DNA of 41,631 nucleotides from Hungatella hathewayi WAL-18680 (lineage in GTDB: Bacteria > Bacillota > Clostridia > Lachnospirales > Lachnospiraceae): positions 1,890,996-1,932,626 of the forward strand of contig NZ_JH379027.1 in assembly GCF_000235505.1 (NCBI RefSeq). The letters are read 5' to 3'. The translations under genes and the position numbers were made by a program. Under the pieces are notes generated by a model. The model was not told where the DNA came from and made no database searches. It was given only the letters and a program-made list of their open reading frames with translations. This document shows positions 8,632-15,826 of the stretch, piece by piece (the first letter of the stretch is position 1; each line of letters begins with the position of its first letter).

Positions 8632-8727
8632 GGAATCAGCATAACAAGAACTGCCGCCCGGATGAGCGCTGTCAGCTATCACCCGGCCGCGGTTCTGAAA
8701 GACCAAACACGCAGGAGGCTGAAATAG

Positions 8728-9510
8728 ATGAAATTAAACCGCACCACCCAGCGGACGGTGGAAATTCTCAAACTGGTGTCAAAAAATCCGGACGGCATTA
8801 CCCTGGATGAAATCTGTGATAAGTTACAGCTGCCAAAGACCAGCGGCTACGATATCGTCACCACTCTGGCGGAGATGGGCATGGTGAATGTGGCACGGGG
8901 GCAGAAGCAGCGGTATACCATCGGACTCACCGCCTACCGCATCGGCATCAACTATACCAACAACCTGGATTTCATCGGCATCATCGAGCCGGAGCTGAAA
9001 GCATTTGCCAGGGAGGTGGGAAAGACCGTGTTCTTCGGTGTCCGGTCCGACCACGAGGTGGTCTACATTTGCAAGGCGGAGCCGGAGAATCCCATCATCA
9101 CCACGGCCACGGTAGGCACCAAGAATCCCATGTACTGCACTTCCCTCGGCAAGGCGATTCTGGCCTTCAGCGATGAGGAGACAAAACAGCAGGTGATGAA
9201 CCGCATTAAGTATAGAAAGAAGACCGAACAGACCATACTATCCAGAGAGGCATTGGAGCAGGAACTTGAAAAGGTGCAGGCCAAGGGCTATGCCCTGGAC
9301 GCCAGGGAAGTGGAGGACCACATGGAGTGCGCCGGCGCCCCGGTATTCGGCCCCGATGGCAGTGTGCTGGGCGCCATCAGTGTGTCCAGTCTCTATAAGC
9401 CCACCGAGGATTACGAGGCATTAGGTATGCTGGTCAGGGAAAAAGCGGCCCAGGTATCCAAAATATTGGGCTATTTGCCGCCCAAAACGTCAACAAATCC
9501 GGCCGGATGA
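8728..9510 (+). CDS. IclR-family regulator (KdgR-like)
   Basis: A 260-residue regulator. The N-terminal winged helix (residues ~5-60, with TVEILKLVSKNPDGITLDEI and LPKTSGYDIVTTL) is followed by the IclR effector-binding domain from about residue 80. That domain shows GKTVFFGVRSDHEVVYICK, an MYCTSLGKAILAF block, and ARGYALD-like AKGYALDAREVEDHMECAGAPV. The start ATG 8728 follows CAGGAGG. It sits directly before eda and kdgK, and candidate operators lie before both itself and eda. By analogy with KdgR proteins of the family, 2-keto-3-deoxygluconate is the likely ligand; this is inference, not shown by the sequence. Confidence 0.9.
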   Translation: MKLNRTTQRTVEILKLVSKNPDGITLDEICDKLQLPKTSGYDIVTTLAEMGMVNVARGQKQRYTIGLTAYRIGINYTNNLDFIGIIEPELKAFAREVGKTVFFGVRSDHEVVYICKAEPENPIITTATVGTKNPMYCTSLGKAILAFSDEETKQQVMNRIKYRKKTEQTILSREALEQELEKVQAKGYALDAREVEDHMECAGAPVFGPDGSVLGAISVSSLYKPTEDYEALGMLVREKAAQVSKILGYLPPKTSTNPAG

Positions 9511-9551
9511 GAAAAAGCGTTATGTTTCAGGAAAAATACAGGCGAAACCAG

Positions 9552-9580
9552 TTGACAAATCCACAGGAAACTATTAATAT
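9552..9580 (+). promoter_or_regulatory. Promoter of the eda-kdgK unit
   Basis: TTGACA (9552-9557), 17-bp spacer, TAATAT (9575-9580): close to consensus. Two operator-like sites lie just downstream, over and after the transcription start. Confidence 0.8.
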
Positions 9581-9591
9581 TTCATTATAAG

Positions 9592-9626
9592 AATCGTATT
9601 TGTGAAATGCATTCGCATATACGAAT
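9592..9626. promoter_or_regulatory. Tandem IclR-like operators before eda
   Basis: Two related dyads lie side by side. The first (9592-9608) contains TCGTATTTGTGAAAT. The second (9611-9626) is ATTCGCATATACGAAT, an ATTCG-N6-CGAAT inverted repeat. Their centres are about 18 bp apart, so two dimers could sit nearly in register. Repression by the IclR protein encoded directly upstream is inferred. Confidence 0.65.
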
Positions 9627-9647
9627 ATCAAAAGGAGAGAAAGAATC

Positions 9648-10298
9648 ATGAAAAAAGAACAGGTATTAGCAAGAATGAAAGAAGACTGTCTCGTAGCTGT
9701 TGTCCGCGCCAAGAATCTGGAGCAGGGCGAGAAGGTAGTTGACGCCATCATTGCCGGCGGCATCAACTTCATCGAGATTACCATGACCATGGACGAGGGA
9801 AACCCGGTTGAGTTCATTCAGTTAATGGCTCAGAAATATAAAGATAACAGCAAAGTGGTAATCGGCGCCGGAACCGTTCTGGACCCGGAGACAGCAAGAG
9901 CCGTTATCCTGGCCGGTGCAAACTACGTGGTAAGCCCAGGCTTGAACGTAGAGACCATCAAGCTGTGCAACCGTTACAGAGTTCCGATGCTGCCAGGCGT
10001 TATGACACCAACCGAGGCCATCACGGCGCTGGAAGCCGGCTGTGACATCATCAAGATTTTCCCAGGCAACATCGTGGGACCGGCAGCTATCAGCTCCTTC
10101 AAAGGTCCTCTGCCACAGGGCGAGTTCATGCCAAGCGGCGGCGTTGACGTTGACAATGTGGACAAATGGATTAAGGCTGGCGCATATGCAGTTGGAACCG
10201 GTAGCAGCTTAACCAAGGGCGCCAAGACCGGCGACTTCGCAGCAGTTACCGCGAAGGCTAAAGAGTTTGTTGAGGCAGTTGCGGCTGCAAGAAAGTAA
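9648..10298 (+). CDS. eda: KDPG aldolase (2-keto-3-deoxy-6-phosphogluconate aldolase)
   Basis: A 216-residue class I aldolase that splits 2-keto-3-deoxy-6-phosphogluconate into pyruvate and glyceraldehyde-3-phosphate, the last step of the uronate route. The catalytic Glu is Glu43 in FIEITMTM, and the Schiff-base Lys is Lys136 in DIIKIFPG. The phosphate-binding GPLPQGEFMPSGGV segment follows, and the length is the family norm. AAAGGAGAG precedes ATG 9648. It is followed by kdgK after a 125-base gap that contains a GC-rich hairpin. Choice of GCT/GTT/AAA-type codons suggests strong expression. Confidence 0.96.
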   Translation: MKKEQVLARMKEDCLVAVVRAKNLEQGEKVVDAIIAGGINFIEITMTMDEGNPVEFIQLMAQKYKDNSKVVIGAGTVLDPETARAVILAGANYVVSPGLNVETIKLCNRYRVPMLPGVMTPTEAITALEAGCDIIKIFPGNIVGPAAISSFKGPLPQGEFMPSGGVDVDNVDKWIKAGAYAVGTGSSLTKGAKTGDFAAVTAKAKEFVEAVAAARK

Positions 10299-10360
10299 TT
10301 TAGAAGCAAAAGCAGAACAGAAGTACGGCAGAAGTATCAATTGCGGATTCAGAATGTTTC

Positions 10361-10386
10361 CCGGCGCCGTCTGGCGCCGAGGGAAG
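10361..10386 (+). other. Intergenic hairpin between eda and kdgK
   Basis: GGCGCC/GGCGCC with a 4-base loop, flanked by TTCCC/GGGAA. No T-run follows, so it is more likely an mRNA processing or stability element than a terminator (inference). Confidence 0.45.
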
Positions 10387-10423
10387 ATAATATCATCATA
10401 TATAATAAGGAGAATACATCACT

Positions 10424-11455
10424 ATGGCAAAGATTGTAACCATGGGCGAAATCATGTTAAGATTGTCCACACCAAACAACGAGAAATTCATTCAGGCTGA
10501 CGAGTTCGACATCAACTACGGCGGCGGCGAGGCAAACGTAGCCGTATCTCTGGCAAATTACGGCCATGACACCCAGTTTGTAACTGCAGTACCGGCCAAC
10601 CCGATTGGCGAGTGCGCAGTGGCAGCTCTTCGCAAATACAACGTGGGAACCAAGTTCATTTCCAGAAAGGGTGAGAGACTGGGTATCTACTACTTAGAGA
10701 CCGGTTCTGCCATGAGAGCTTCCAACGTGGTTTACGACAGAGCACATTCTTCTATCTCCACAGCCGTAGCGGCAGATTTTGACTTTGATGAGATTTTTAA
10801 GGATGCGGACTGGTTCCATTTCACAGGAATCACACCGGCGGTATCCGATGCGGCGGCAGAGCTGACCGAGGCGGCCTGCAAGGCGGCAAAGGCTCACGGC
10901 GTAACCGTATCCGTAGACTTGAACTTCCGTAAGAAACTGTGGTCCTCCGAGAAGGCACAGAAGGTGATGACCAACTTAATGCAGTATGTTGACGTATGTA
11001 TCGGCAACGAGGAGGATGCGGAGAAGGTTCTTGGCTTCAAGCCGGGCAACACCGATGTAACCTCCGGTGAGCTGGAACTGGCCGGATACGTGGACATTTT
11101 CAACCAGATGGCAGACAAGTTCGGTTTCAAATACATCATCAGCTCTCTGCGTGAAAGCTTTTCCGCTTCCAACAACGGATGGTCCGCCTGCATCATGGAT
11201 GGCAAGACCCGTGAGTTCTACCACAGCAGAAAATACTCCATCACCCCAATCGTTGACCGTGTAGGCGGCGGTGATTCCTTCGCAGCCGGACTGGTTTGCG
11301 GACTGGTGGATGGAAAAGACATGAAGGCGGCTCTGGAATTCGCAGTGGCAGCTTCCGCATTAAAGCATACCATCCCTGGCGACTTCAACCTTGTGACTCG
11401 TGCCGATGTAGACAGCCTGGCAGGCGGCGACGGTTCAGGACGCGTTCAGAGATAA
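10424..11455 (+). CDS. kdgK: 2-keto-3-deoxygluconate kinase, paralogue 1
   Basis: A 343-residue PfkB-family sugar kinase that phosphorylates KDG to KDPG, the step before eda. The N-terminus MGEIMLRLSTP and the GGGEANVAVSLA block are typical substrate-lid and PfkB signature-1 regions. The C-terminal signature DRVGGGDSFAAGL contains the anion hole and catalytic base Asp284. AAGGAG lies 11 bases before ATG 10424. It is in the eda transcript, and a terminator-like hairpin follows at 11481. The end of the protein (GGDGSGRVQR) is a short polar tail. A second, clearly diverged paralogue follows directly. Confidence 0.92.
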   Translation: MAKIVTMGEIMLRLSTPNNEKFIQADEFDINYGGGEANVAVSLANYGHDTQFVTAVPANPIGECAVAALRKYNVGTKFISRKGERLGIYYLETGSAMRASNVVYDRAHSSISTAVAADFDFDEIFKDADWFHFTGITPAVSDAAAELTEAACKAAKAHGVTVSVDLNFRKKLWSSEKAQKVMTNLMQYVDVCIGNEEDAEKVLGFKPGNTDVTSGELELAGYVDIFNQMADKFGFKYIISSLRESFSASNNGWSACIMDGKTREFYHSRKYSITPIVDRVGGGDSFAAGLVCGLVDGKDMKAALEFAVAASALKHTIPGDFNLVTRADVDSLAGGDGSGRVQR

Positions 11456-11480
11456 GAAATCAGCGTATAGAATGATTGTG

Positions 11481-11530
11481 AAAGCCATTCTCCTGAACTC
11501 CTTTTAGGAGCTTATGGAGAGTGGCTTTTT
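11481..11530 (+). terminator. Internal terminator between the two KDG kinase genes
   Basis: A 13-bp stem with one G-T pair (11481-11493 with 11516-11528) encloses an inner CTCC/GGAG hairpin and ends in T5. It lies only 27 bases before the next start codon, so the second kinase would depend on readthrough or its own weak promoter. Confidence 0.75.
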
Positions 11531-11556
11531 GGGTGAGAAAGTGGAGGAGAAAAAGT

Positions 11557-12582
11557 ATGAATAACAGACCATTTGATTTGCTTTCCTTAGGTGAATTGCT
11601 GCTGCGTTTATCCCCGTCGGCCAACGAGCGTCTGGTGCGGGGCGATACCTTCCAGAAGCAGGTAGGCGGCGCGGAGATGAATGTGGCGGTGGGCGCTTCC
11701 CTGCTGGGGCTTCACACCGGTGTCATCACCAAGCTGCCGGCCAACGACATGGGCAACTTTATCAAGAACAAGATTCGCTCCTACGGCATCAGTGATGATT
11801 ACTTTGTGTACGACAACAGCCAGAACGCCAGACTGGGGCTGTATTACTACGAGTACGGCGCCTATCCCAGAAAACCGAAAGTGATTTACGACAGGAAGAA
11901 CAGCTCCTTTTACAGCATTTCCGAGCAGGAATTCCCGGAGGAAATGTACAAGGCCACGACCTGCTTCCACACCACGGGAATCACCCTGGCCCTGTGCCCG
12001 GAGACCAGAAAGACAGCCATCGATATGATGAAGCGGTTCAAGGCGTCGGGGACGATTATCTCCTTTGATGTCAACTTCCGCGGTAACCTGTGGACAGGGG
12101 ACGAGGCGGAGGCGTGTATTCGGGAGATTCTGCCCTTCGTCGACATTTTCTTCTGCTCCGAGGATACGGCCAGACTGACCTTCCACAAGACGGGAACCGT
12201 GAAGGAAATGATGAAGAGTTTTACGGAGGAATACCCCATCTCCGTGCTGGCGTCCACCCAGCGTGTGGTTCACAGCCCCAAGTCCCACACCTTCGGCTCC
12301 ATCGTCTACGACGCGGCCAGGGACGAGTACTACGAGGAGGAGCCCTACCGCAATATCGAGGTGATTGACAGAATCGGCAGCGGCGACGCCTACATTGCCG
12401 GCGCACTGTACGGGCTGTTGAGCAGCGGCGGCGACTGCATGAAGGCAGTCCAGTATGGAAATGCGGCCAGCGCCGTGAAGAACACCATACCGGGCGATTT
12501 ACCGACCTCTGATTTGGAGGAGATTAATACCATCATCAAGGAGCACAATCAGAAGGGACCGCAGAGTGAGATGAGCCGGTAG
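11557..12582 (+). CDS. 2-keto-3-deoxygluconate kinase-like PfkB kinase, paralogue 2
   Basis: A 341-residue PfkB-family kinase. It has the same layout as paralogue 1: LSLGELLLRLSP, VGGAEMNVAVGASLLG, SFDVNFRGNLW, and the catalytic DRIGSGDAYIAG with Asp277. The two proteins differ at many positions, so this is an old duplication rather than a recent copy. It may have a different substrate range, for example another 2-keto-3-deoxy sugar acid. GTGGAGG lies before ATG 11557; the upstream in-frame ATG at 11521 overlaps the terminator and is rejected. A strong terminator follows. Confidence 0.88.
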   Translation: MNNRPFDLLSLGELLLRLSPSANERLVRGDTFQKQVGGAEMNVAVGASLLGLHTGVITKLPANDMGNFIKNKIRSYGISDDYFVYDNSQNARLGLYYYEYGAYPRKPKVIYDRKNSSFYSISEQEFPEEMYKATTCFHTTGITLALCPETRKTAIDMMKRFKASGTIISFDVNFRGNLWTGDEAEACIREILPFVDIFFCSEDTARLTFHKTGTVKEMMKSFTEEYPISVLASTQRVVHSPKSHTFGSIVYDAARDEYYEEEPYRNIEVIDRIGSGDAYIAGALYGLLSSGGDCMKAVQYGNAASAVKNTIPGDLPTSDLEEINTIIKEHNQKGPQSEMSR

Positions 12583-12637
12583 AAAAATGGATGGGTGAAA
12601 AGATACTGTTTGGATAAAAAAGAATTCTGAATAGAGA

Positions 12638-12686
12638 AACAGACAGGCGGAAATTCAGTATAAGAATTTCTGCCTGTCTGTTTTTT
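12638..12686 (+). terminator. Terminator of the KDG unit
   Basis: A 19-bp stem with one G-T pair (12638-12656 with 12664-12682), a 7-base loop, and T6. It faces the convergent 4Fe-4S gene. Confidence 0.9.
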
Positions 12687-12728
12687 GGTCAATAAAAGCA
12701 TTAATATGGATTTCAGATACCCCCAGTT

Positions 12729-13370
12729 TTAGTGGGAATCCAGCAGCAGTTTCCCCTCGGTAGAAACAACCACAACTCTCCACGGAAGATTCTTGCCGCT
12801 CATCTCCATGGCCTTTCTTGCCGCCATCTCCATGCCCCGGCAGCAGGGAACCTCCATGCGCAGAATGGTGACCGTCTTAATTTCATTCTTTTCGATAATC
12901 TCCGCCAGTTTCCCGGAGTAGTCCTCATTGTCCAGCTTGGGACATCCAATCACGGTCACGTGGTTTTTCATAAAATGATTGTGGAAATTCCCGTAGGTAA
13001 ATGCGGTGCAGTCCGCCGCAATCAAAAGATTGCAGTTTTTATAATAGGGCGCCGTCACGGGAAGCAATTTGATCTGCACCGGCCACTGTTTAAGCTGGCT
13101 CTCCGGTCCCTTATCCGGCTCCTCGATGCCCATCTCCCTCAGACGGTTTTTCACGGCCTCCTCATCATAGGCATCCGCCTCCCGCTCCTCAAAGGTGATG
13201 GCCCCCGTCGGGCAAGAGGGAAGACAGTCTCCAAGACCATCGCAGTAGTGGTCACTGAGAAGCTCCGCCTTTCCGTCCACGATTCCAATGGCCCCCTCGT
13301 GGCAGGCGGAGGCGCAGATACCGCAGCCGTTGCATTTCTCTTTATGGATAGTAATAATTTTTCTCTTCAT
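12729..13370 (-). CDS. 4Fe-4S binding protein with two cluster motifs and a CCRGM C-terminal motif
   Basis: A 213-residue cytosolic iron-sulfur protein. The N-terminal ferredoxin-like domain holds CxxCxxCxxxC (Cys13, 16, 19, 23) and a second cluster motif with Cys43, Cys49 and Cys53 before Pro. The C-terminal part has a VPCCRGMEMAARKA motif and a CTAFTYGNFH block, a family typical of anaerobic Firmicutes; its role is not established. The start at 13370 has GGAGG upstream. A candidate Crp/Fnr site sits 22 bp before its -10 box, in exactly the geometry seen at the flavodiiron gene, suggesting redox-responsive activation (inference). Confidence 0.88.
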   Translation of the reverse strand: MKRKIITIHKEKCNGCGICASACHEGAIGIVDGKAELLSDHYCDGLGDCLPSCPTGAITFEEREADAYDEEAVKNRLREMGIEEPDKGPESQLKQWPVQIKLLPVTAPYYKNCNLLIAADCTAFTYGNFHNHFMKNHVTVIGCPKLDNEDYSGKLAEIIEKNEIKTVTILRMEVPCCRGMEMAARKAMEMSGKNLPWRVVVVSTEGKLLLDSH

Positions 13371-13444
13371 ATAGTTACTCCTCCCTGAATCCGTTTGTGT
13401 CTGTATCTGTCGGAACATAGGTGCCCGGCAAGTTTTCTATATCC

Positions 13445-13450
13445 AGTATA
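13445..13450 (-). promoter_or_regulatory. -10 box of the 4Fe-4S gene
   Basis: TATACT on the minus strand (13450-13445). No good -35 box is seen; instead the Crp/Fnr-like site occupies that region, as expected of a class II activated promoter. Confidence 0.6.
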
Positions 13451-13472
13451 AAAGAAAGTGAATGATATGTAT

Positions 13473-13486
13473 GCTGTATTTGCAAC
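13473..13486 (-). promoter_or_regulatory. Crp/Fnr-like activator site of the 4Fe-4S gene
   Basis: Minus-strand GTTGCAAATACAGC matches 12 of 14 bases of the perfect dyad GTTGCAAATGCAAC before the flavodiiron gene. The gap to the -10 box is 22 bases at both, and both continue with ATACA. Its centre would be near -41.5. Confidence 0.65.
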
Positions 13487-13684
13487 GTTATGTACATTTT
13501 ATCAGGGAATATTTTCTAATATCAAGGAAAAAGAAAGCGGCGGATGGATTGTGTCCGTGGCGCTTGACCATCCGCCTAAATTGTGAAACAATAAAAATAG
13601 AAAAATATTTGAAAAAAATGAACCATTTTCCAGGATGGTGACTCTTATATACAGGTGCACCGAAACAGGAAAGGAGAATATGAC

Positions 13685-14260
13685 GTGAATGAGAATGAGG
13701 TGATGTTGGTCAGGCGGATGCAGCAGAAGGATGCGGATGCCTTTGACGAAATATTTGAGCGGTATCACAACCGGCTTTTTCGCATGGCATATTTGATTTC
13801 CGGAAACTATGCAGACAGTGAAGATATTGTTCAGGAGACTTTTGTAAAATGCTATTGCAGCTGCAGAGAGCTGAAAGACTGCTCCAGATTCCCGTCATGG
13901 CTGTATCAGATACTCACAAGAACGGCATGGCGGTATGCAAAAAAGCAGAGGCGGGAGGAGCCGGTGGAAACCTTCTTTGAGGAGGGGGATTCCGACAGCG
14001 GCAATGCTCCGCTGGAGTCCATCCTCCGGGAAGAGGAGAGAACGGCGGTGATGGCGGCAATTAACAGGCTGGAATTAAAACAGCGGACGGTGGTCATTCT
14101 CTATTATTACAACCAGCTGTCCACCAAAGAAATCAGCCGCATTCTGGGGTGCCTGGAGGGAACCGTGAAATCCAGGCTGCACACGGCCAGAAAGAATCTG
14201 GAACAATCATTAAAGGAGGAGGGAACAAAAGTTTGGAAGACAGAAAGCTGGATACTATGA
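13685..14260 (+). CDS. ECF-type RNA polymerase sigma factor
   Basis: A 191-residue sigma-70 factor of the extracytoplasmic-function group. Region 2 (AFDEIFERYHNRLFRMAYLISGNYADSEDIVQETF) and region 4 (ALNRLELKQ-like region, then LSTKEISRILGCLEGTVKSRLHTARKNLEQ) are both clear. The likely start is GTG 13685, eight bases after AAGGAG; a GTG at 13655 would place the ribosome binding site inside the gene. Its 3' end overlaps the next gene, a membrane protein, by 28 bases, the usual arrangement for a sigma factor with its anti-sigma factor. The inducing signal is unknown. Confidence 0.9.
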   Translation: MNENEVMLVRRMQQKDADAFDEIFERYHNRLFRMAYLISGNYADSEDIVQETFVKCYCSCRELKDCSRFPSWLYQILTRTAWRYAKKQRREEPVETFFEEGDSDSGNAPLESILREEERTAVMAAINRLELKQRTVVILYYYNQLSTKEISRILGCLEGTVKSRLHTARKNLEQSLKEEGTKVWKTESWIL

Positions 14261-15021
14261 TAGAAGAAACTCTGGAACAGCAGGCAAGCCGGATATCCAT
14301 GTCCCCTGAACGGCAAAGAAAGATAAAACAGAGTGTCAGAAATAATAAGATCAAGGAGGAATCAAGGATGAGACATATATCGAAGAGAAAAGTGGTATTG
14401 GCGGCAGCCGTTATGTGTGTGTTGATGTCTATCGTGGCAGTGGCAGGAGGCAAAGCCGTTGCCTGGGTATCGGGAAGCAGTCCCAATAACCCCGACATAT
14501 CAACCTTTGCGGATATGAAAAAAGCGGAAGACTACATGGGCGCAGAAATCCAGGCGGTAGAGACGTTCAGTAACGGCCTGACATTTGACAGAGGTTTTTT
14601 GGAAACTGTGGAAGAGTGGGATGAGAATAACCAGGTTGTGGGAACCTTCCCAAATGTAATCCTAAGATACAAAAAGGGCAGCCAGAGAGCCAATATGTCC
14701 CTGAACCCCTTAGGCCAGGATGAGAGCAGCGCGGGGCACGCCGAGACCCAGACCATCGCCTACAACGGTGTCAACTTAACCGTTACAAAAGACAACTACA
14801 AATTCGTCCCGGTAAACTACAAGGTAACTCCAGAAGAGCAGGCCGCCATGGACGCCGGCCAGCTGTACGTCTCCTACGGCAGTGATCAAGTGGAGGAAAC
14901 CGCATACTACTGCGTCAGCTGGGATAACGGTCTTAGCTACCTCCTGGCCGCCTTCAGCGATGACGGACTGAGCGCGGAGGATTTGGTTCAGATGGCGAAG
15001 GAGATTGTGGACGCGGAGTAG
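14233..15021 (+). CDS. Membrane protein, probable anti-sigma partner of the ECF factor
   Basis: A 262-residue single-pass protein. A cytoplasmic N-terminus (~55 residues, EETLEQQASRISMSPERQRKIKQ) precedes a transmembrane helix near residues 54-75 (VVLAAAVMCVLMSIVAVAGG). The extracytoplasmic part has two repeats-like halves rich in Asn and Gly, with a DUF4367-like look (NGVNLTVTKDNYKFVPVNYK; CVSWDNGLSYLLAAFSDDGLSAEDLVQMA). The start is taken as TTG 14233 after GGAGGAGGGAAC; it lies inside the sigma gene. Family identity is tentative; the anti-sigma role is inferred from order, overlap and topology. Confidence 0.72.
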   Translation: MEDRKLDTMIEETLEQQASRISMSPERQRKIKQSVRNNKIKEESRMRHISKRKVVLAAAVMCVLMSIVAVAGGKAVAWVSGSSPNNPDISTFADMKKAEDYMGAEIQAVETFSNGLTFDRGFLETVEEWDENNQVVGTFPNVILRYKKGSQRANMSLNPLGQDESSAGHAETQTIAYNGVNLTVTKDNYKFVPVNYKVTPEEQAAMDAGQLYVSYGSDQVEETAYYCVSWDNGLSYLLAAFSDDGLSAEDLVQMAKEIVDAE

Positions 15022-15054
15022 CTGGCAGTATTTGTATTATCTTGTTTGTATGTG

Positions 15055-15088
15055 CAGACCATCCGGAGTTTTGCCGGATGGTCTGTTT
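15055..15088 (+). terminator. Terminator after the sigma/anti-sigma pair
   Basis: A 12-bp perfect stem (15055-15066 with 15074-15085), then TTTG. The T-run is broken, so strength is moderate. Confidence 0.6.
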
Positions 15089-15116
15089 GCTGTGAAAAAG
15101 CTGCGTAAGGAAAAAG

Positions 15117-15287
15117 ATGTGCACGCTGGGAGCGGAATTGGTTGAGAGTACGGCAAAAGAAGTGACAAAACAAATGGTTCTGAAGATGTACAAAAAACAC
15201 ATGCCGCTGGAAGACATCGCGGAGGTATCCGATGTTTCGGTTCGTGTCATCAAGGACTGGCTGGAAGAGGAATCCATTCATACTTGA
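15117..15287 (+). pseudogene. Remnant of an Rpn-type (PD-(D/E)XK) nuclease/transposase gene
   Basis: A 56-codon frame whose end (KMYKKHMPLEDIAEVSDVSVRVIKDWLEEE) resembles the C-terminal tail of Rpn recombination-promoting nucleases, where such tails read roughly LPLEEIAELTGLSxEEI. The nuclease domain is missing, so this is probably a decayed fragment. A short regulatory helix-turn-helix peptide is the alternative. It has no good ribosome binding site. Confidence 0.4.
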
Positions 15288-15332
15288 TGAGCGTATCTGT
15301 TTCGCGCGGTGGAGCTGGTTTGTAAAAAACAC

Positions 15333-15390
15333 TTGACGAGAATAGGTCTATTGTGATAGACTCCAAGTAAGGAGGACTATTACAGTAGAC
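15333..15390. promoter_or_regulatory. blaI promoter with paired BlaI-type dyads
   Basis: A -35-like TTGACG (15333-15338) is followed by a dyad GTCTATTGTGATAGAC (15346-15361) over the -10 region, and a second one, GACTATTACAGTAGAC (15375-15390), downstream. The second is the inverse of the first with a few changes. Their centres are about 29 bp apart. Two dyads around the promoter are the standard layout for BlaI/MecI repressors; autoregulation is inferred. Confidence 0.65.
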
Positions 15391-15466
15391 CTATTTTGCT
15401 GTCATAGCATGACGGCTGGAAGACGATAAAACAAAAACAAGCAGCAACGGGAAAGGAGACCGTGAT

Positions 15467-15826
15467 ATGGAGGAATGGAAATTGTATGAAGGCGAGTACC
15501 GCTTCATGAACCTGATATGGGAGAATGAACCGGTGAATTCTACGAAGCTCTGCCGTCTGGCGCTGGAGGAACTGGGGTGGAAGAAATCCACCTGTTACAC
15601 CGTGCTGAAGAAGCTGGTGGAGCGCGGTTTTGCCGCCAATGAGCAGGCGACGGTGACGGCTCTGGTGGAGCGGCAGCAGGTGCAGAAATATGAGAGTGAG
15701 CGGGTGGTGGAGAAGAACTTTGGAGGTTCCCTCCCGGCCTTCCTCACCTCCTTTTTGAAGGACAGAACCCTGACGAAAGAAGAGGCCGATGAGATTCGGG
15801 AAATGATAGAGAGGGCGGTGAAATGA
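15467..15826 (+). CDS. BlaI/MecI/CopY-family repressor
   Basis: A 119-residue winged-helix repressor. It opens with the family pattern LYEGEYRFMNLIWENEPVNSTKLCRLAL, then the recognition region KKSTCYTVLKKLVERGF, and ends with a helical dimer domain (FLTSFLKDRTLTKEEADEIREMIE). AAAGGAG precedes ATG 15467. It overlaps the M56 peptidase gene at ATGA, so the two are translationally coupled. In known pairs the membrane peptidase triggers cleavage or release of this repressor. Two dyads in its promoter fit autoregulation. The signal need not be a beta-lactam. Confidence 0.92.
   Translation: MEEWKLYEGEYRFMNLIWENEPVNSTKLCRLALEELGWKKSTCYTVLKKLVERGFAANEQATVTALVERQQVQKYESERVVEKNFGGSLPAFLTSFLKDRTLTKEEADEIREMIERAVK

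Noticed and set aside
11521-11556. Upstream start of the second KDG kinase
   Set aside because: It lies in the terminator T-run and has no site; GTGGAGG supports ATG 11557.
12090-12368. 92-codon plus-strand frame inside the second KDG kinase
   Set aside because: Out-of-frame shadow of a well-supported gene.
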